Origin: Pseudomonas sp. DC1.2
GTDB lineage: Bacteria; Pseudomonadota; Gammaproteobacteria; Pseudomonadales; Pseudomonadaceae
Direction: 5' to 3'
DNA length: 64,000 nt
NCBI RefSeq assembly: GCF_034351645.1
Contig: NZ_CP133782.1
Span: 2,671,001 to 2,735,000 of the forward strand
This document shows positions 17,944-26,855 of this stretch, in pieces. Each line of letters begins with the position of its first letter. Positions within the stretch are counted from its first letter, which is position 1. The translations under genes and the position numbers were made by a program. The notes beneath the pieces were generated by a model, which was not told where the DNA came from, searched no databases, and saw only the letters and a program-made list of their open reading frames with translations.

Positions 17944-20553
17944 TTAGGCTTGAAGGACCGGAATCTTGGCATTCGCTGCTGCTTCACGGAACTCGGCGAT
18001 CTGGTCGAAGGACAGGTAGCGGTAGACATCGGCCGCCATGCTGTCGATCTTGCCAGCGTATTCCATGTATTCCTCGACAGTCGGCAGGCGACCCAGGATG
18101 GAAGCCACAGACGCCAACTCAGCCGAAGCCAGGTAGACGTTCGCGCCGTCACCCAGACGGTTCGGGAAGTTACGGGTCGACGTCGACACCACAGTCGAGT
18201 TCGGTTCTACACGTGCCTGGTTACCCATGCACAGCGAGCAGCCTGGCATTTCCATGCGCGCGCCGGCCTTGCCGTAGATGCCGTAGTAGCCTTCTTCGGT
18301 CAGCTGGTGAGCGTCCATTTTGGTCGGCGGCGATAGCCACAGACGGGTTGGAAGCTGACCTTTGACCTGTTCCAGCAACTTACCGGCAGCGCGGAAGTGA
18401 CCGATGTTGGTCATGCACGAACCGATGAACACTTCGTCGATTTTCTCGCCAGCAACGCTGGACAGCAGACGGGCGTCGTCCGGATCGTTTGGCGCGCAGA
18501 GCACAGGCTCTTTAATGTCGGCCAGGTCGATTTCGATGATTTCAGCGTATTCGGCGTCAGCATCGGCAACCATCAGCTCTGGGTTGGCAATCCAGGCTTC
18601 CATCGCTTGGGCACGACGTTCCAGGGTACGTGCATCGCCGTAGCCTTCGCCGATCATCCAGCGCAGCAGGGTGATGTTGGAACTCAGGTACTCGGTGATC
18701 GATTCTTTCGACAGCTTGATGGTGCAACCGGCAGCCGAACGTTCGGCCGAGGCGTCGGACAGCTCGAAAGCTTGTTCGATGCTCAAGTTGTCCAGGCCTT
18801 CGATTTCCAGGATGCGACCGGAGAAGGCGTTCTTCTTGCCTTTCTTCTCGACGGTCAGCAGGCCAGCCTGAATCGCGAAGTAAGGAATGGCGTGAACCAG
18901 GTCACGCAGAGTAACGCCCGGTTGCATCTTGCCTTTGAAACGCACCAGGATCGATTCCGGCATGTCCAACGGCATAACGCCAGTGGCAGCAGCAAACGCA
19001 ACGAGGCCGGAACCGGCCGGGAACGAAATGCCCATCGGGAAACGGGTGTGCGAGTCACCACCAGTACCGACGGTGTCCGGCAGCAGCATGCGGTTCAGCC
19101 AGCTGTGGATGATGCCGTCGCCCGGACGCAGGGAAACGCCGCCGCGGGTCATGATGAAGTCTGGCAGGGTGTGGTGGGTGGTCACGTCGATCGGCTTAGG
19201 GTACGCCGCGGTGTGGCAGAACGACTGCATCACCAGATCGGTCGAGAAGCCCAGGCACGCCAGGTCTTTCAGTTCGTCACGGGTCATAGGACCGGTGGTG
19301 TCCTGGGAACCGACGGTGGTCATTTTCGGTTCGCAGTAGGTGCCAGGACGAACGCCTTTGCCTTCTGGTAGACCGCACGCCTTGCCGACCATTTTCTGTG
19401 CCAGGGTGAAACCCTTGCCGGTATCGACAGGTGCTTCAGGCAGTTTGAACAGATCGGTAGGGCCCAGGCCCAGCTCGGCGCGCGCCTTGTCGGTCAGACC
19501 GCGACCGATGATCAGCGGGATACGGCCGCCAGCACGAACTTCGTCCAACAGCACCGGGGTCTTCATTTCGAAGGTGGTCAGGACTTCGTCGGTGCCGTGT
19601 TTGCAGACTTTGCCAGCATGCGGGTACAGGTCGATCACGTCGCCCATGTTCATGTTGGTGACGTCGAACTCGATTGGCAGAGCGCCAGCATCTTCCATGG
19701 TGTTGTAGAAGATCGGAGCAATCTTGCTGCCGAAGCAGAAACCACCAGCGCGCTTGTTCGGCACGTTAGGAACGTCGTCGCCGAAGAACCACAGCACCGA
19801 GTTGGTCGCTGATTTACGCGAAGAACCGGTACCGACCACGTCACCGACGTAGGCAATAGGGAAGCCTTGACCGCGCATTTCTTCGATCTGCTTCATCGGG
19901 CCGGTCACGCCTTGGGCGTCAGGCACGATGCCTTCACGGGCCATTTTCAGCATGGCCAGGGCGTGCAGCGGAATGTCCGGGCGCGACCAAGCGTCTGGGG
20001 CAGGGGACAGGTCGTCGGTGTTGGTTTCGCCGGTGACCTTGAACACGCGCAGGCTGATCTTGTCGGCCAGGACAGGGCGGTTGCGGAACCACTCGCCGTC
20101 AGCCCAGGACTGGATCACGCCTTTGGCGTGTGCGTTGCCGTTCTGGGCTTTTTCCGCCACGTCGTGGAACGCATCGAACATCAGCAGGGTGTGCTTGAGT
20201 TGAGCGGCAGCGACTGGGGCCAGTTCGGCGCTGTCGAGCAGGTCAACCAGGGTCACGATGTTGTAGCCGCCCTGCATGGTGCCGAGCAGTTCAACAGCGC
20301 GTTTTTTGTCGATCAGGGGGGAAGTCGCTTCGCCTTTGGCCAGGGCCGACAGGAAACCAGCCTTTACGTAAGCTGCTTCGTCCACGCCAGGTGGAATGCG
20401 ATTGGTGATCAGGTCAACGAGGAAAGCTTCTTCGCCAGCCGGGGGATTCTTCAGCAGCTCGACCAGGCCTGCAGTTTGTTCGGCGTTAAGCGGCTGGGGA
20501 ACGATACCCAGTGCTGCACGCTCTTCGATATGTTTGCGGTAGGCTTCAAGCAC
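17944..20553 (-). CDS. acnB: Bifunctional aconitate hydratase B / 2-methylisocitrate dehydratase
   Basis: TCA-cycle aconitase B, 869 aa, interconverting citrate and isocitrate with a 4Fe-4S cluster. The N-terminal HEAT-like domain begins [19 protein letters not shown] and includes [14 protein letters not shown]. Cluster cysteines are visible in [12 protein letters not shown] and [11 protein letters not shown]. The open frame runs 16 codons further upstream, but the GTG at 20553 has GAGGG at ideal spacing and matches the conserved start of AcnB. The enzyme can also dehydrate 2-methylisocitrate, so it may serve the propionyl-CoA produced by the branched-chain cluster. Confidence 0.95.
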   Translation of the reverse strand: MLEAYRKHIEERAALGIVPQPLNAEQTAGLVELLKNPPAGEEAFLVDLITNRIPPGVDEAAYVKAGFLSALAKGEATSPLIDKKRAVELLGTMQGGYNIVTLVDLLDSAELAPVAAAQLKHTLLMFDAFHDVAEKAQNGNAHAKGVIQSWADGEWFRNRPVLADKISLRVFKVTGETNTDDLSPAPDAWSRPDIPLHALAMLKMAREGIVPDAQGVTGPMKQIEEMRGQGFPIAYVGDVVGTGSSRKSATNSVLWFFGDDVPNVPNKRAGGFCFGSKIAPIFYNTMEDAGALPIEFDVTNMNMGDVIDLYPHAGKVCKHGTDEVLTTFEMKTPVLLDEVRAGGRIPLIIGRGLTDKARAELGLGPTDLFKLPEAPVDTGKGFTLAQKMVGKACGLPEGKGVRPGTYCEPKMTTVGSQDTTGPMTRDELKDLACLGFSTDLVMQSFCHTAAYPKPIDVTTHHTLPDFIMTRGGVSLRPGDGIIHSWLNRMLLPDTVGTGGDSHTRFPMGISFPAGSGLVAFAAATGVMPLDMPESILVRFKGKMQPGVTLRDLVHAIPYFAIQAGLLTVEKKGKKNAFSGRILEIEGLDNLSIEQAFELSDASAERSAAGCTIKLSKESITEYLSSNITLLRWMIGEGYGDARTLERRAQAMEAWIANPELMVADADAEYAEIIEIDLADIKEPVLCAPNDPDDARLLSSVAGEKIDEVFIGSCMTNIGHFRAAGKLLEQVKGQLPTRLWLSPPTKMDAHQLTEEGYYGIYGKAGARMEMPGCSLCMGNQARVEPNSTVVSTSTRNFPNRLGDGANVYLASAELASVASILGRLPTVEEYMEYAGKIDSMAADVYRYLSFDQIAEFREAAANAKIPVLQA

Positions 20554-20961
20554 AGTTATTACCCTCATCAGTGGTCCCAAATGGGTGTCCGGGACGCTCA
20601 TCCCGAAATTACCGTACTCATGCGCTGCGTGGCGTTGTGGGCCACTTAGCCAGAATTACCGGCAATTCCTTACAGAAGCTGCTTTCAAAGTTTTACGCCT
20701 GCAGAACGGGGAGCTGATGAGGGTTGGCGTTGGGCTTTTCCCCGCTGGAAAAATCCATCGCCAACACCGCTCTGTAGGAACGACTGTGCTCGTGACGCTT
20801 TGAAAACAGCTTCAAACGGACATTGGCGCCTTAAAAGGCTGGCTGATTCTACGGCAAAAAAAAATTAAAGGTAAGTTAGCCCCTCAACTTTGAGGGGTGA
20901 TGAATGTTAGACAAAGGGCTAACATGCCGACTTGTTCTGCTTTCCCGTGTTTTGCCTAACT
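20554..20961. other. Intergenic region between acnB and the DUF1289 gene
   Basis: A 408-base divergent spacer holding the acnB ribosome-binding site and presumably both promoters. The only structure I see is a small hairpin at 20881-20898 (CCCCTCA and TGAGGGG around a short loop) after an A-rich stretch. I see no gene in it. Confidence 0.6.
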
Positions 20962-21432
20962 ATGCCCAATCAAACCATCAAGACTCCCTGCGTCGGCCTC
21001 TGCTCCACCGTTTACGGTGACTTGGTCTGCCGTGGCTGCAAGCGTTTCCACCATGAAGTGATCAACTGGAATGGTTACAACGAGGAGGAAAAGCGCGCGG
21101 TGTGGCTGCGTCTTGAGCAGTTGCTGTCGCAGGTGATGGCCAGCAAGCTGGAAGTGTTCGACTCGCAGCGCCTGCGCTTGCAGCTTGAGCAGCGGAAAAT
21201 CCGCTTTGTGCCGCACCAGTCCGAGTATTGCTGGGCCTATCAGTTGATCGCACGGGGCGCCCGGGTCATCAACAATCTGGAGGCCTACGGAATGGTGTTG
21301 ATGCCGGAGTTTCGCGACTGGAATTTGCCGGAGCTGCGCGATGCGATTGACCGGGAGTTCTTCCTGCTGTCCGAGGCGCATTACCAGCGCTACATCGCAC
21401 CCGGATTCCTCAAGGACGCCTTCGGCGGCTGA
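20962..21432 (+). CDS. DUF1289-domain protein
   Basis: Small cytoplasmic protein of 156 aa. The N-terminal DUF1289 motif TPCVGLCSTVYGDLVCRGCKRF (four cysteines, C-x3-C then C-x2-C) is followed by HHEVINWNGYNEEEKRAVW, a classic family run. The four cysteines may hold a metal or Fe-S cluster. The ATG at 20962 places this motif near the N-terminus as usual; the open frame starts ten codons earlier. The C-terminal 90 residues are a Pseudomonas-type extension of unknown function. Confidence 0.85.
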   Translation: MPNQTIKTPCVGLCSTVYGDLVCRGCKRFHHEVINWNGYNEEEKRAVWLRLEQLLSQVMASKLEVFDSQRLRLQLEQRKIRFVPHQSEYCWAYQLIARGARVINNLEAYGMVLMPEFRDWNLPELRDAIDREFFLLSEAHYQRYIAPGFLKDAFGG

Positions 21433-21447
21433 GCTTTAAAAGCATCA

Positions 21448-21484
21448 CGAACAGGCCTGCTCCCAGTGGGAGCAGGCCTGTTCG
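21448..21484. terminator. Perfect 17-bp palindrome, REP-related terminator
   Basis: CGAACAGGCCTGCTCCC and its exact complement flank a three-base AGT loop, between the convergent stops of the DUF1289 gene and the stress protein. The core (GGGAGCAGGCCTGTTCG) resembles Pseudomonas REP sequence. There is no T run, so it may act as a 3' stabiliser or roadblock more than a classical terminator. Confidence 0.6.
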
Positions 21485-21513
21485 CAAAAGCAATCGGCTT
21501 GGCGCGATAGCTC

Positions 21514-22377
21514 TCAATGCCGCGTTACCACCTCTTCCAGATGGTCCATGATTTCGTCGGGCTTGAGCACCAGCACATCGCTCTCTACCGCATCCAGCAC
21601 TACTTCCGCGGTATTGCCGATTAATGCGCCGGACAAGCCGGTGCGCGCCACGGTGCCGATGACCGTCACGGCCGCCTGAAGTTTGTGGACCATGTGCGGA
21701 ATCAACACATCTGCCGGACCTTCATCGATGTGCAGGTGTTCATCATCGATGTCGAACTCGGCCTGAAACGCCTTGCACTGCTCGCGATACTTGGCCTCGA
21801 TGGTTTCCCTGAGCTGGAACACCGGATCGGCCGATGACAGCATCGGTGACGGGTGAGCGCTGATCACATGCAATTGTGCCTTGGCCAGACTGGCGATGTC
21901 ATAACCGTGATCGATGATGCAGGCATGCAGGGCGCGGTGTTCGTCGTCCGTGTTGCCGACGTCGATGGCCGCCAGGATGACCCCGCCGGTCCAAGGTTTA
22001 GACGTTTTCACCAGCAGTACGGGCGTCGGGCAGTAGCGCAGTAGTTTCCAGTCGGCCGGGGTCAGCAGCGCCTTTTTCAAAGGGCTGTCGGGGTAATGCT
22101 GTTTGACCACTAATCCGCAGCCCTCCGCCTGCTGCACATCGACGATGGTTTCGTGCAGGCTTTCGTTCCAGGCTTGCTCGGTGGTAACGCTATAGCCGTC
22201 CTGCACCAGCGCAGCCTTAAGCACGCCCAGCATGGCACTGTGATCGTGCTTTTTATCGCAGACCAGCAAGTGCAGGTGGGCTTGCGTCACGCCAGCGATC
22301 AGCTTGGCTCGTTTCAGCGCCAGGCTTTCCGAGTGCTCGGGTTCGATGACCACCAGAATGCTGCGAATGGCTTGCAT
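21514..22377 (-). CDS. Universal stress protein, tandem UspA domains
   Basis: Protein of 287 aa with two Usp domains (about 1-145 and 150-285). Domain 1 begins SILVVIEPE. Domain 2 carries a UspA-type nucleotide-binding segment, GTVARTGLSGALIGNTAEVVLD, described by its GTxxR.G..G..IGNTAE key residues, and ends DVLVLKP. The ATG at 22377 has GGAG upstream; the longer open frame is not supported. A perfect ANR/FNR box lies upstream at promoter distance, so it is probably induced by oxygen limitation, as known for several Pseudomonas Usp proteins. Confidence 0.88.
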   Translation of the reverse strand: MQAIRSILVVIEPEHSESLALKRAKLIAGVTQAHLHLLVCDKKHDHSAMLGVLKAALVQDGYSVTTEQAWNESLHETIVDVQQAEGCGLVVKQHYPDSPLKKALLTPADWKLLRYCPTPVLLVKTSKPWTGGVILAAIDVGNTDDEHRALHACIIDHGYDIASLAKAQLHVISAHPSPMLSSADPVFQLRETIEAKYREQCKAFQAEFDIDDEHLHIDEGPADVLIPHMVHKLQAAVTVIGTVARTGLSGALIGNTAEVVLDAVESDVLVLKPDEIMDHLEEVVTRH

Positions 22378-22410
22378 GGTCGGGATCTCCAGTAAGTAAA
22401 AAACACTGCG

Positions 22411-22460
22411 TTGCACAACTATAGTTGCTGCTCGGCAACCCGGGACTTGATGCATATCAA
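22411..22460 (-). promoter_or_regulatory. ANR/FNR-dependent promoter of the universal stress gene
   Basis: TTGATGCATATCAA at 22447-22460 matches the consensus TTGAT-N4-ATCAA at every defined position. On the - strand, TATAGT at 22423-22418 fits a -10 element. This puts the predicted start near 22412 and the box centre at -41.5, the class II position for FNR-type activators. Confidence 0.75.
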
Positions 22461-22492
22461 CGGTGGCGACTGGTGGTCTGTCGACAGGCCGG

Positions 22493-22498
22493 TATAAT
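22493..22498 (+). promoter_or_regulatory. Candidate -10 element (TATAAT) for miaE
   Basis: A perfect sigma70 -10 hexamer 85 bases before the miaE start, reading toward it. No good -35 match lies 17 bases upstream. The ANR box at 22447-22460 is centred about 50 bases upstream of the predicted start and could also influence this direction. Confidence 0.45.
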
Positions 22499-22582
22499 CG
22501 GCGCCCTTCGCCGTGAACCTTTGTCCGTGAGCCCCATGCTACTGAAGCCCGAAATCGTCGCCGTCCTGTCGGAAGTGAGCCA

Positions 22583-23191
22583 ATGATTCTTCCCGAAATT
22601 CATCAGTTCCTTGGCTGCCGCACCCCCGATGGCTGGGTCCAGGCCGCACTGGCCGATCAGGAAACCCTGTTGATCGATCATAAAAACTGCGAATTCAAGG
22701 CCGCCAGCACGGCGCTGAGTCTCATCGCCAAATACCATTCCCATGTCGATTTGATCAACCTGATGTCGCGTCTGGCCCGCGAAGAACTGGTGCATCACGA
22801 ACAAGTCATGCGTTTGATGAAAAAACGCAAGATCGAGCTGCGTCAGCTGTCCGCCGGTCGATATGCCTCGGGCCTGCGTAAAGTGGTGCGCAGCCACGAG
22901 CCGGTGAAACTGGTGGACACGCTGGTGGTGGGGGCGTTTATCGAAGCCCGTAGCTGCGAGCGTTTCGAGGCACTGGTGCCGCACCTGGATGAAGACTTGG
23001 GCAAGTTCTATTTCGGCTTGCTGAAAAGTGAAGCCCGGCACTTTCAGGGCTACCTGAAGCTGGCCTATCAGTACGGAGATGCCAAAGACATCGCGCAGGT
23101 GATCGACAGGGTCCGCGATGCCGAACACGCGTTGATTGAGTCGCCGGATGTGGAGTTTCGTTTTCACAGCGGTGTGCCCATCGCGGCCTGA
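22583..23191 (+). CDS. miaE: tRNA-(2-methylthio-N6-isopentenyladenosine)-37 hydroxylase
   Basis: MiaE, 202 aa, an O2-dependent di-iron hydroxylase that converts ms2i6A37 of tRNA to ms2io6A37. Iron ligands of the ferritin-like fold are visible: the glutamate in CEFKAAS, EELVHHEQV (E-x3-H type), the glutamates in GAFIEARSCERFEAL, and KSEARHFQGYL (E-x2-H). The length is typical. Its reaction needs oxygen, and it is transcribed divergently from the stress gene with the ANR box in the shared spacer. Confidence 0.92.
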   Translation: MILPEIHQFLGCRTPDGWVQAALADQETLLIDHKNCEFKAASTALSLIAKYHSHVDLINLMSRLAREELVHHEQVMRLMKKRKIELRQLSAGRYASGLRKVVRSHEPVKLVDTLVVGAFIEARSCERFEALVPHLDEDLGKFYFGLLKSEARHFQGYLKLAYQYGDAKDIAQVIDRVRDAEHALIESPDVEFRFHSGVPIAA

Positions 23192-23266
23192 GATGCTCAG
23201 GCGAGCAAAATGTAAAAATTCTAGTCCTTGATAGATTTTTCACATCGGCTCGGTTAATCTGCGCGC

Positions 23267-23430
23267 CTCTTTGGGGAGTAGCCTGCTTGCGATTCGTCGC
23301 AAGCGCCCGTATCAACATTCTCGGCAACATGCCGTGGTGCGGGCACCTTCTGGTTGGTGAGACCATCGACATACCTGCGCTGAAGTCGGGCGCGCGGGCA
23401 TGTCGTGGACTCAAGCCCGACCGGATGTTT
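23267..23430 (+). promoter_or_regulatory. yybP-ykoY Mn(II) riboswitch upstream of mntP
   Basis: The leader contains the conserved runs of the yybP-ykoY aptamer in order: TTTGGGGAGTAGCC (23269-23283), a GCTTGCGATTCGTCGCAAGC hairpin (23284-23303), TATCAACATTCTCGG with the CAACA core, GGCACC, and TTGGTGAGACCATCG. A later hairpin pairs GTCGGGC (near 23385) with GCCCGAC (near 23415) just before the mntP start and is the likely expression platform. Known members bind Mn2+ and switch on efflux genes, which agrees with mntP downstream. Confidence 0.88.
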
Positions 23431-23434
23431 CAGC

Positions 23435-24007
23435 GTGAACCTAGCCTCTCTAATATTCCTTGCCTTTGCCATGTCTACCGACGCCTTCGCGGCCGCTATC
23501 GGTAAAGGCTCTAGCCTGCATAAACCTAAATTTCTCGAAGCACTGCGTATTGGGCTGATCTTCGGCGTGATCGAAGGGCTCACGCCGATTGCCGGCTGGT
23601 TTATTGGTCAGGCCGCCACGCAGTTCGTCTCCAGCTGGGACCATTGGGTCGCCTTCAGCCTGTTGCTGGTCCTCGGTCTGCACATGATCTATAACGGGGT
23701 CAAAACTGAAGAGGCCGAAGAAGTCGAGGTCGAAAAACCCAAGCAACATGGCTTCTGGTTGCTCGCCGTCACCGGTTTCGCTACCAGCATCGACGCGCTT
23801 GCCGTCGGCGTCGGCTTGGCTTTCGTCAACGTCAATATTTGGCTTGCGGCAGGCTTGATCGGCTTGGCCACCATGACCATGGTCACCATCGGCGTCATGC
23901 TCGGTCGGGTCATCGGCAGCGTCATCGGCAAACGTGCTGAAATTGCTGGCGGTGTGGTCCTGATCATTGTGGGCTCGGCGATTCTCTATGAGCATCTCTC
24001 GGTCTGA
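23435..24007 (+). CDS. mntP: Manganese efflux pump MntP
   Basis: Inner-membrane Mn2+ exporter of 190 aa with six hydrophobic segments in two related halves. Each half has a conserved acidic motif: [15 protein letters not shown] near the start and [17 protein letters not shown] in the middle. The GTG at 23435 was chosen because homology begins at [12 protein letters not shown] and the total matches family length. An upstream in-frame GTG at 23405 would fall inside the riboswitch hairpin. Confidence 0.93.
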   Translation: MNLASLIFLAFAMSTDAFAAAIGKGSSLHKPKFLEALRIGLIFGVIEGLTPIAGWFIGQAATQFVSSWDHWVAFSLLLVLGLHMIYNGVKTEEAEEVEVEKPKQHGFWLLAVTGFATSIDALAVGVGLAFVNVNIWLAAGLIGLATMTMVTIGVMLGRVIGSVIGKRAEIAGGVVLIIVGSAILYEHLSV

Positions 24008-24122
24008 TAAACCCAGGCGTCTGCTGTCTCGTATCGCTGCCCGGAGCACCTATGCACCGGGCTGCATACCGCTGAAAAACGCTGACGGCGTGTTCGCTGG
24101 GCGCACTGTATTTGAGTCGATG

Positions 24123-24758
24123 TCAGATAATGCGCGGCGCAACCTTGTCGGATCTTTGCCACAAGTACCACGCCGCGACTGTCCGATACGGACGCCAACC
24201 CAGTCCGATCTCGATCATCTGCTTACGATTGGGTTGCGCGTCCAACTCTTTGAGGCGTCGATAGCCTTCACGCACGCCAAAATCATCCGCCGGTAAAATA
24301 TCCAGCCGCTCCAGGCTGTAGATCAACAGCATCTCCACCGTCCAGCGACCCACCCCGCGCAGGGTGATCAAACGCTCGATCAGAGCCTCGTCGTCCATCG
24401 CCAACGCCGTTGCATAATCCGGCACTACGCCGTCCAGCGTTGCCTGGGCAATTCCCTGAAGGGTCGTGATCTTGCTGGCGGAAAATCCACAGCTGCGTAG
24501 CTGCGTGAAATCTGTCGCCAGAATCTGTTCGGGCTCAGGGAATGGACTGGATGGAAACAGTGCCCGCAAGCGCCCGACAATCGCATCCCCGGCGCGGGCA
24601 TGCAGTTGCTGATAGGCAATGGCCCGCACCAGCGACTCGTAAGGTTCGCGCGTTGGATGGGGTTGATGGCGGCAGGGGCCAACGGCGTCGATATGGCGCC
24701 GCCAATCGTCATCAAGGGAAGCCAGGAATTGGCTGGCGGGCAGATAGGTATCGGGCAT
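24123..24758 (-). CDS. alkA: DNA-3-methyladenine glycosylase II (AlkA-like)
   Basis: HhH-GPD superfamily base-excision glycosylase, 211 aa, removing alkylated bases such as 3-methyladenine. The helix-hairpin-helix is LITLRGVGRWTVEM and the catalytic aspartate follows in ILPADDFGVREGY. ESLVRAIAYQQLHARAG matches the family's N-terminal signature. It lacks the extra N-terminal domain of E. coli AlkA, as many short homologues do. Third in a same-strand series after ada and a PEP-mutase-like gene, with a 78-base gap, fitting an alkylation-repair function. Confidence 0.88.
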   Translation of the reverse strand: MPDTYLPASQFLASLDDDWRRHIDAVGPCRHQPHPTREPYESLVRAIAYQQLHARAGDAIVGRLRALFPSSPFPEPEQILATDFTQLRSCGFSASKITTLQGIAQATLDGVVPDYATALAMDDEALIERLITLRGVGRWTVEMLLIYSLERLDILPADDFGVREGYRRLKELDAQPNRKQMIEIGLGWRPYRTVAAWYLWQRSDKVAPRII

Positions 24759-24836
24759 GCAATATCCAGAAGGGCAGCGGTCACTGTGGGCAAGGTGAGT
24801 CGTCCTGCCCGCAGTGCAGCACTGTGTAACGTGCGG

Positions 24837-25640
24837 TCAGTTATTGTCGAGCAGCGCATTCACTTCGCCGTAGGTAAAGGCTTTGAGATCACGGCTGTCA
24901 AGCTTGCCGGTCTCCAGGAAGCTTTTAGCCAATGACTGCATGGCACCGTAGAGTAATTCGGCGATGCTTGAACCTGCCGTCAAACGCCTTACACCCAAGG
25001 CCCGCAGCTCCTCAGGCGAGGGCAGACACGGGAGGCCCAGCACGTTCACCGGCAGAGGTGTGTCTTGGCAGATCGCAGCGATTTCATACGCGGCGGTCAC
25101 GCCTGCGGCAAATAACCCATCGGCGCCAGCGGCCCGATATAACGCGGCGCGCTTGAGCGTTTCAGCGACGCGATCTTCGGCGGGCACCAGATTTTTCAGG
25201 TACACATCGGTGCGTGCGTTGATGAACAGCCGCACGTTGCGCCGCTGGGCGACCTGGCGCGCCATCTCGATTTTGCGCACCAGCAGCTCAGGCGTTGCAA
25301 AGCCGTCTTCGATGTTGATCCCGACGGCGCCCGCCGCGATCACAGCGTCAATTACCCTGGCAACCTGTTCAAGATCATCGGAATAGCCAGCCTCGATGTC
25401 TACGGTCAACGGCACGCTGATGACCCGGGCAATCGATTCGACTGTCGCCACCAGTCGTTCGAGAGGCAGCGCGTTGCCGTCCTTGTAACCGTGAAGCCAC
25501 GCGACTGCCGCGCTGCTGGTAGCGACTGCCTGGCTGCCCAGCTGCTGCACAATCCGCGCACCGGCTGCGTCGGCGACGTTAGCGAGGATCAGCAAGCCGT
25601 TCTGGTGAAGGTTGTGGAACTGTTGGTCGAGCGCGTCCAT
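24837..25640 (-). CDS. Isocitrate lyase/PEP mutase-family protein
   Basis: A TIM-barrel enzyme of 267 aa in the ICL/PEPM superfamily. It shows LTVDIEAGYSDD (metal/substrate-binding region), GAVGINIEDG, and FINARTDVYLK. The isocitrate-lyase signature KKCGH is absent, so it is not a true isocitrate lyase. Relatives are oxaloacetate decarboxylases, carboxyphosphonoenolpyruvate-type lyases or uncharacterised C-C/C-P lyases. It lies 33 bases after ada and before alkA on the same strand. The function in that context is unknown. Confidence 0.78.
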   Translation of the reverse strand: MDALDQQFHNLHQNGLLILANVADAAGARIVQQLGSQAVATSSAAVAWLHGYKDGNALPLERLVATVESIARVISVPLTVDIEAGYSDDLEQVARVIDAVIAAGAVGINIEDGFATPELLVRKIEMARQVAQRRNVRLFINARTDVYLKNLVPAEDRVAETLKRAALYRAAGADGLFAAGVTAAYEIAAICQDTPLPVNVLGLPCLPSPEELRALGVRRLTAGSSIAELLYGAMQSLAKSFLETGKLDSRDLKAFTYGEVNALLDNN

Positions 25641-25673
25641 TGAGTTTCAATCCTTGTGAAAAACACAGCGTGA

Positions 25674-26756
25674 TTAGAATGCGAGGGGTTGAGTAATCTG
25701 CACCGCAGCTTTTTCCAGCCTGAGGAGAAAAGCCTTGCGCGGTTGTCCGCCGCCATAGCCGGTCAGCGAGCCGTCCGCCCCGATGACCCGGTGACAGGGC
25801 AGCACGATAGCGAGTCTGTTCTGGCCGTTCGCCAAGCCGACGGCGCGGCTGGCCCCGGGTTTGCCCAGCACGGTCGCGATAGCGCCATAGGTGCGGGTCT
25901 GGCCGTAAGGGATTCGTGCCAGTTCGGCCCAGACTCGTTTAGCGAATTCACTGCCCGGCAGGTGCAGAGGCACCTTGAATTCGCTCAGTTGCCCGTTGAA
26001 GTAGCACGTCAGTTCTGCTTCGATCTGCTGTAAATGGGCGTTGTGTCCGGGGGCGACGGCGTAACCATAACGGTTCTGCAGCTCTTCGACTTCCCGCGTC
26101 AGCGCCGGACGATCCAGAAACTCCAGCAACACCAGCCCGCGACGCTCGGCCATGGCAATCATGGGCCCCAAAGGCGTGGTCAGTCGAGTGAACAGCAGCG
26201 GCTCGCTATGCGCCGCTCGGCCTGGCGTGATGTGGAAAGATTTCTGAAACGCGTCGCGAAAACCACTTAAGGATTCGTATCCGGAGTCATACGCAACGCT
26301 ATCGATGGACTCGCCTTGCTTGATTCCGCCCAGCGCCATGCCCAAGCGCCGGGTGCGCAGCCACGTGTGGAAGGTCATGCCGAAATGCTGCTTGAACCAG
26401 CGCCGCAGTTTGAGTGGTTCGACGCCTGCGGCCTGCAAATGGGCATCGGTCCAGCGGTGTTCGGGGTCGCCGTCCACGGCTTTGAGCAACGTCTGCACCC
26501 AGTCCGGGGCGATGGCCGCGGCGTCCAGTGGTTTGCAACGCAAGCAGGCGCGGTAGCCTGCCGATAAACATTCATCGGCGTTAGCAAAGAACTCGACGTT
26601 CTCCGGCTTGGGTTTGCGTGCTGTGCAACTGGGACGGCAGAAGATGCCCGTGGTTTTAACCGCAGTAAAAAACACCCCTTCGTAGGCAGTGTCTCGTTCG
26701 AGCATGGCGCGAACCATCTCGGCGTGGGGTGGAAGCAGGGGGCTTTGTAGGTTCAT
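25674..26756 (-). CDS. ada: Bifunctional Ada: methylphosphotriester sensor, AraC activator and O6-alkylguanine methyltransferase
   Basis: Protein of 360 aa with three parts. The N-terminal zinc domain (about 15-80) has GIFCRPSCTARKP and YRACLRCKP supplying four cysteines; the first is the methylphosphotriester acceptor. The AraC-type domain (about 85-185) contains PLKLRRWFKQHFGMTFHTWL. The C-terminal methyltransferase (about 190-355) has the suicide cysteine in LPCHRVIG. Self-methylated Ada activates its own operon, so ada and the genes behind it are probably induced by alkylation. Confidence 0.93.
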   Translation of the reverse strand: MNLQSPLLPPHAEMVRAMLERDTAYEGVFFTAVKTTGIFCRPSCTARKPKPENVEFFANADECLSAGYRACLRCKPLDAAAIAPDWVQTLLKAVDGDPEHRWTDAHLQAAGVEPLKLRRWFKQHFGMTFHTWLRTRRLGMALGGIKQGESIDSVAYDSGYESLSGFRDAFQKSFHITPGRAAHSEPLLFTRLTTPLGPMIAMAERRGLVLLEFLDRPALTREVEELQNRYGYAVAPGHNAHLQQIEAELTCYFNGQLSEFKVPLHLPGSEFAKRVWAELARIPYGQTRTYGAIATVLGKPGASRAVGLANGQNRLAIVLPCHRVIGADGSLTGYGGGQPRKAFLLRLEKAAVQITQPLAF

Positions 26757-26855
26757 GGCCTGAGCATAAGGCTCACGGCCTTAAGCCTCCACCGCAAAAT
26801 CGACAGTAAATTCAACGCCTGCGTCATGGGACGCGCTCCCGATTCGATAAAGGCT

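Noticed and set aside
18397..19371. 324-codon + strand frame
   Set aside because: Antisense to acnB; composition is Gln/Val-rich shadow sequence with no domain.
24039..24062. Near-perfect hairpin GCCCGG...CCGGGC after mntP
   Set aside because: No T run on either strand and only moderate length, so I did not call a terminator.
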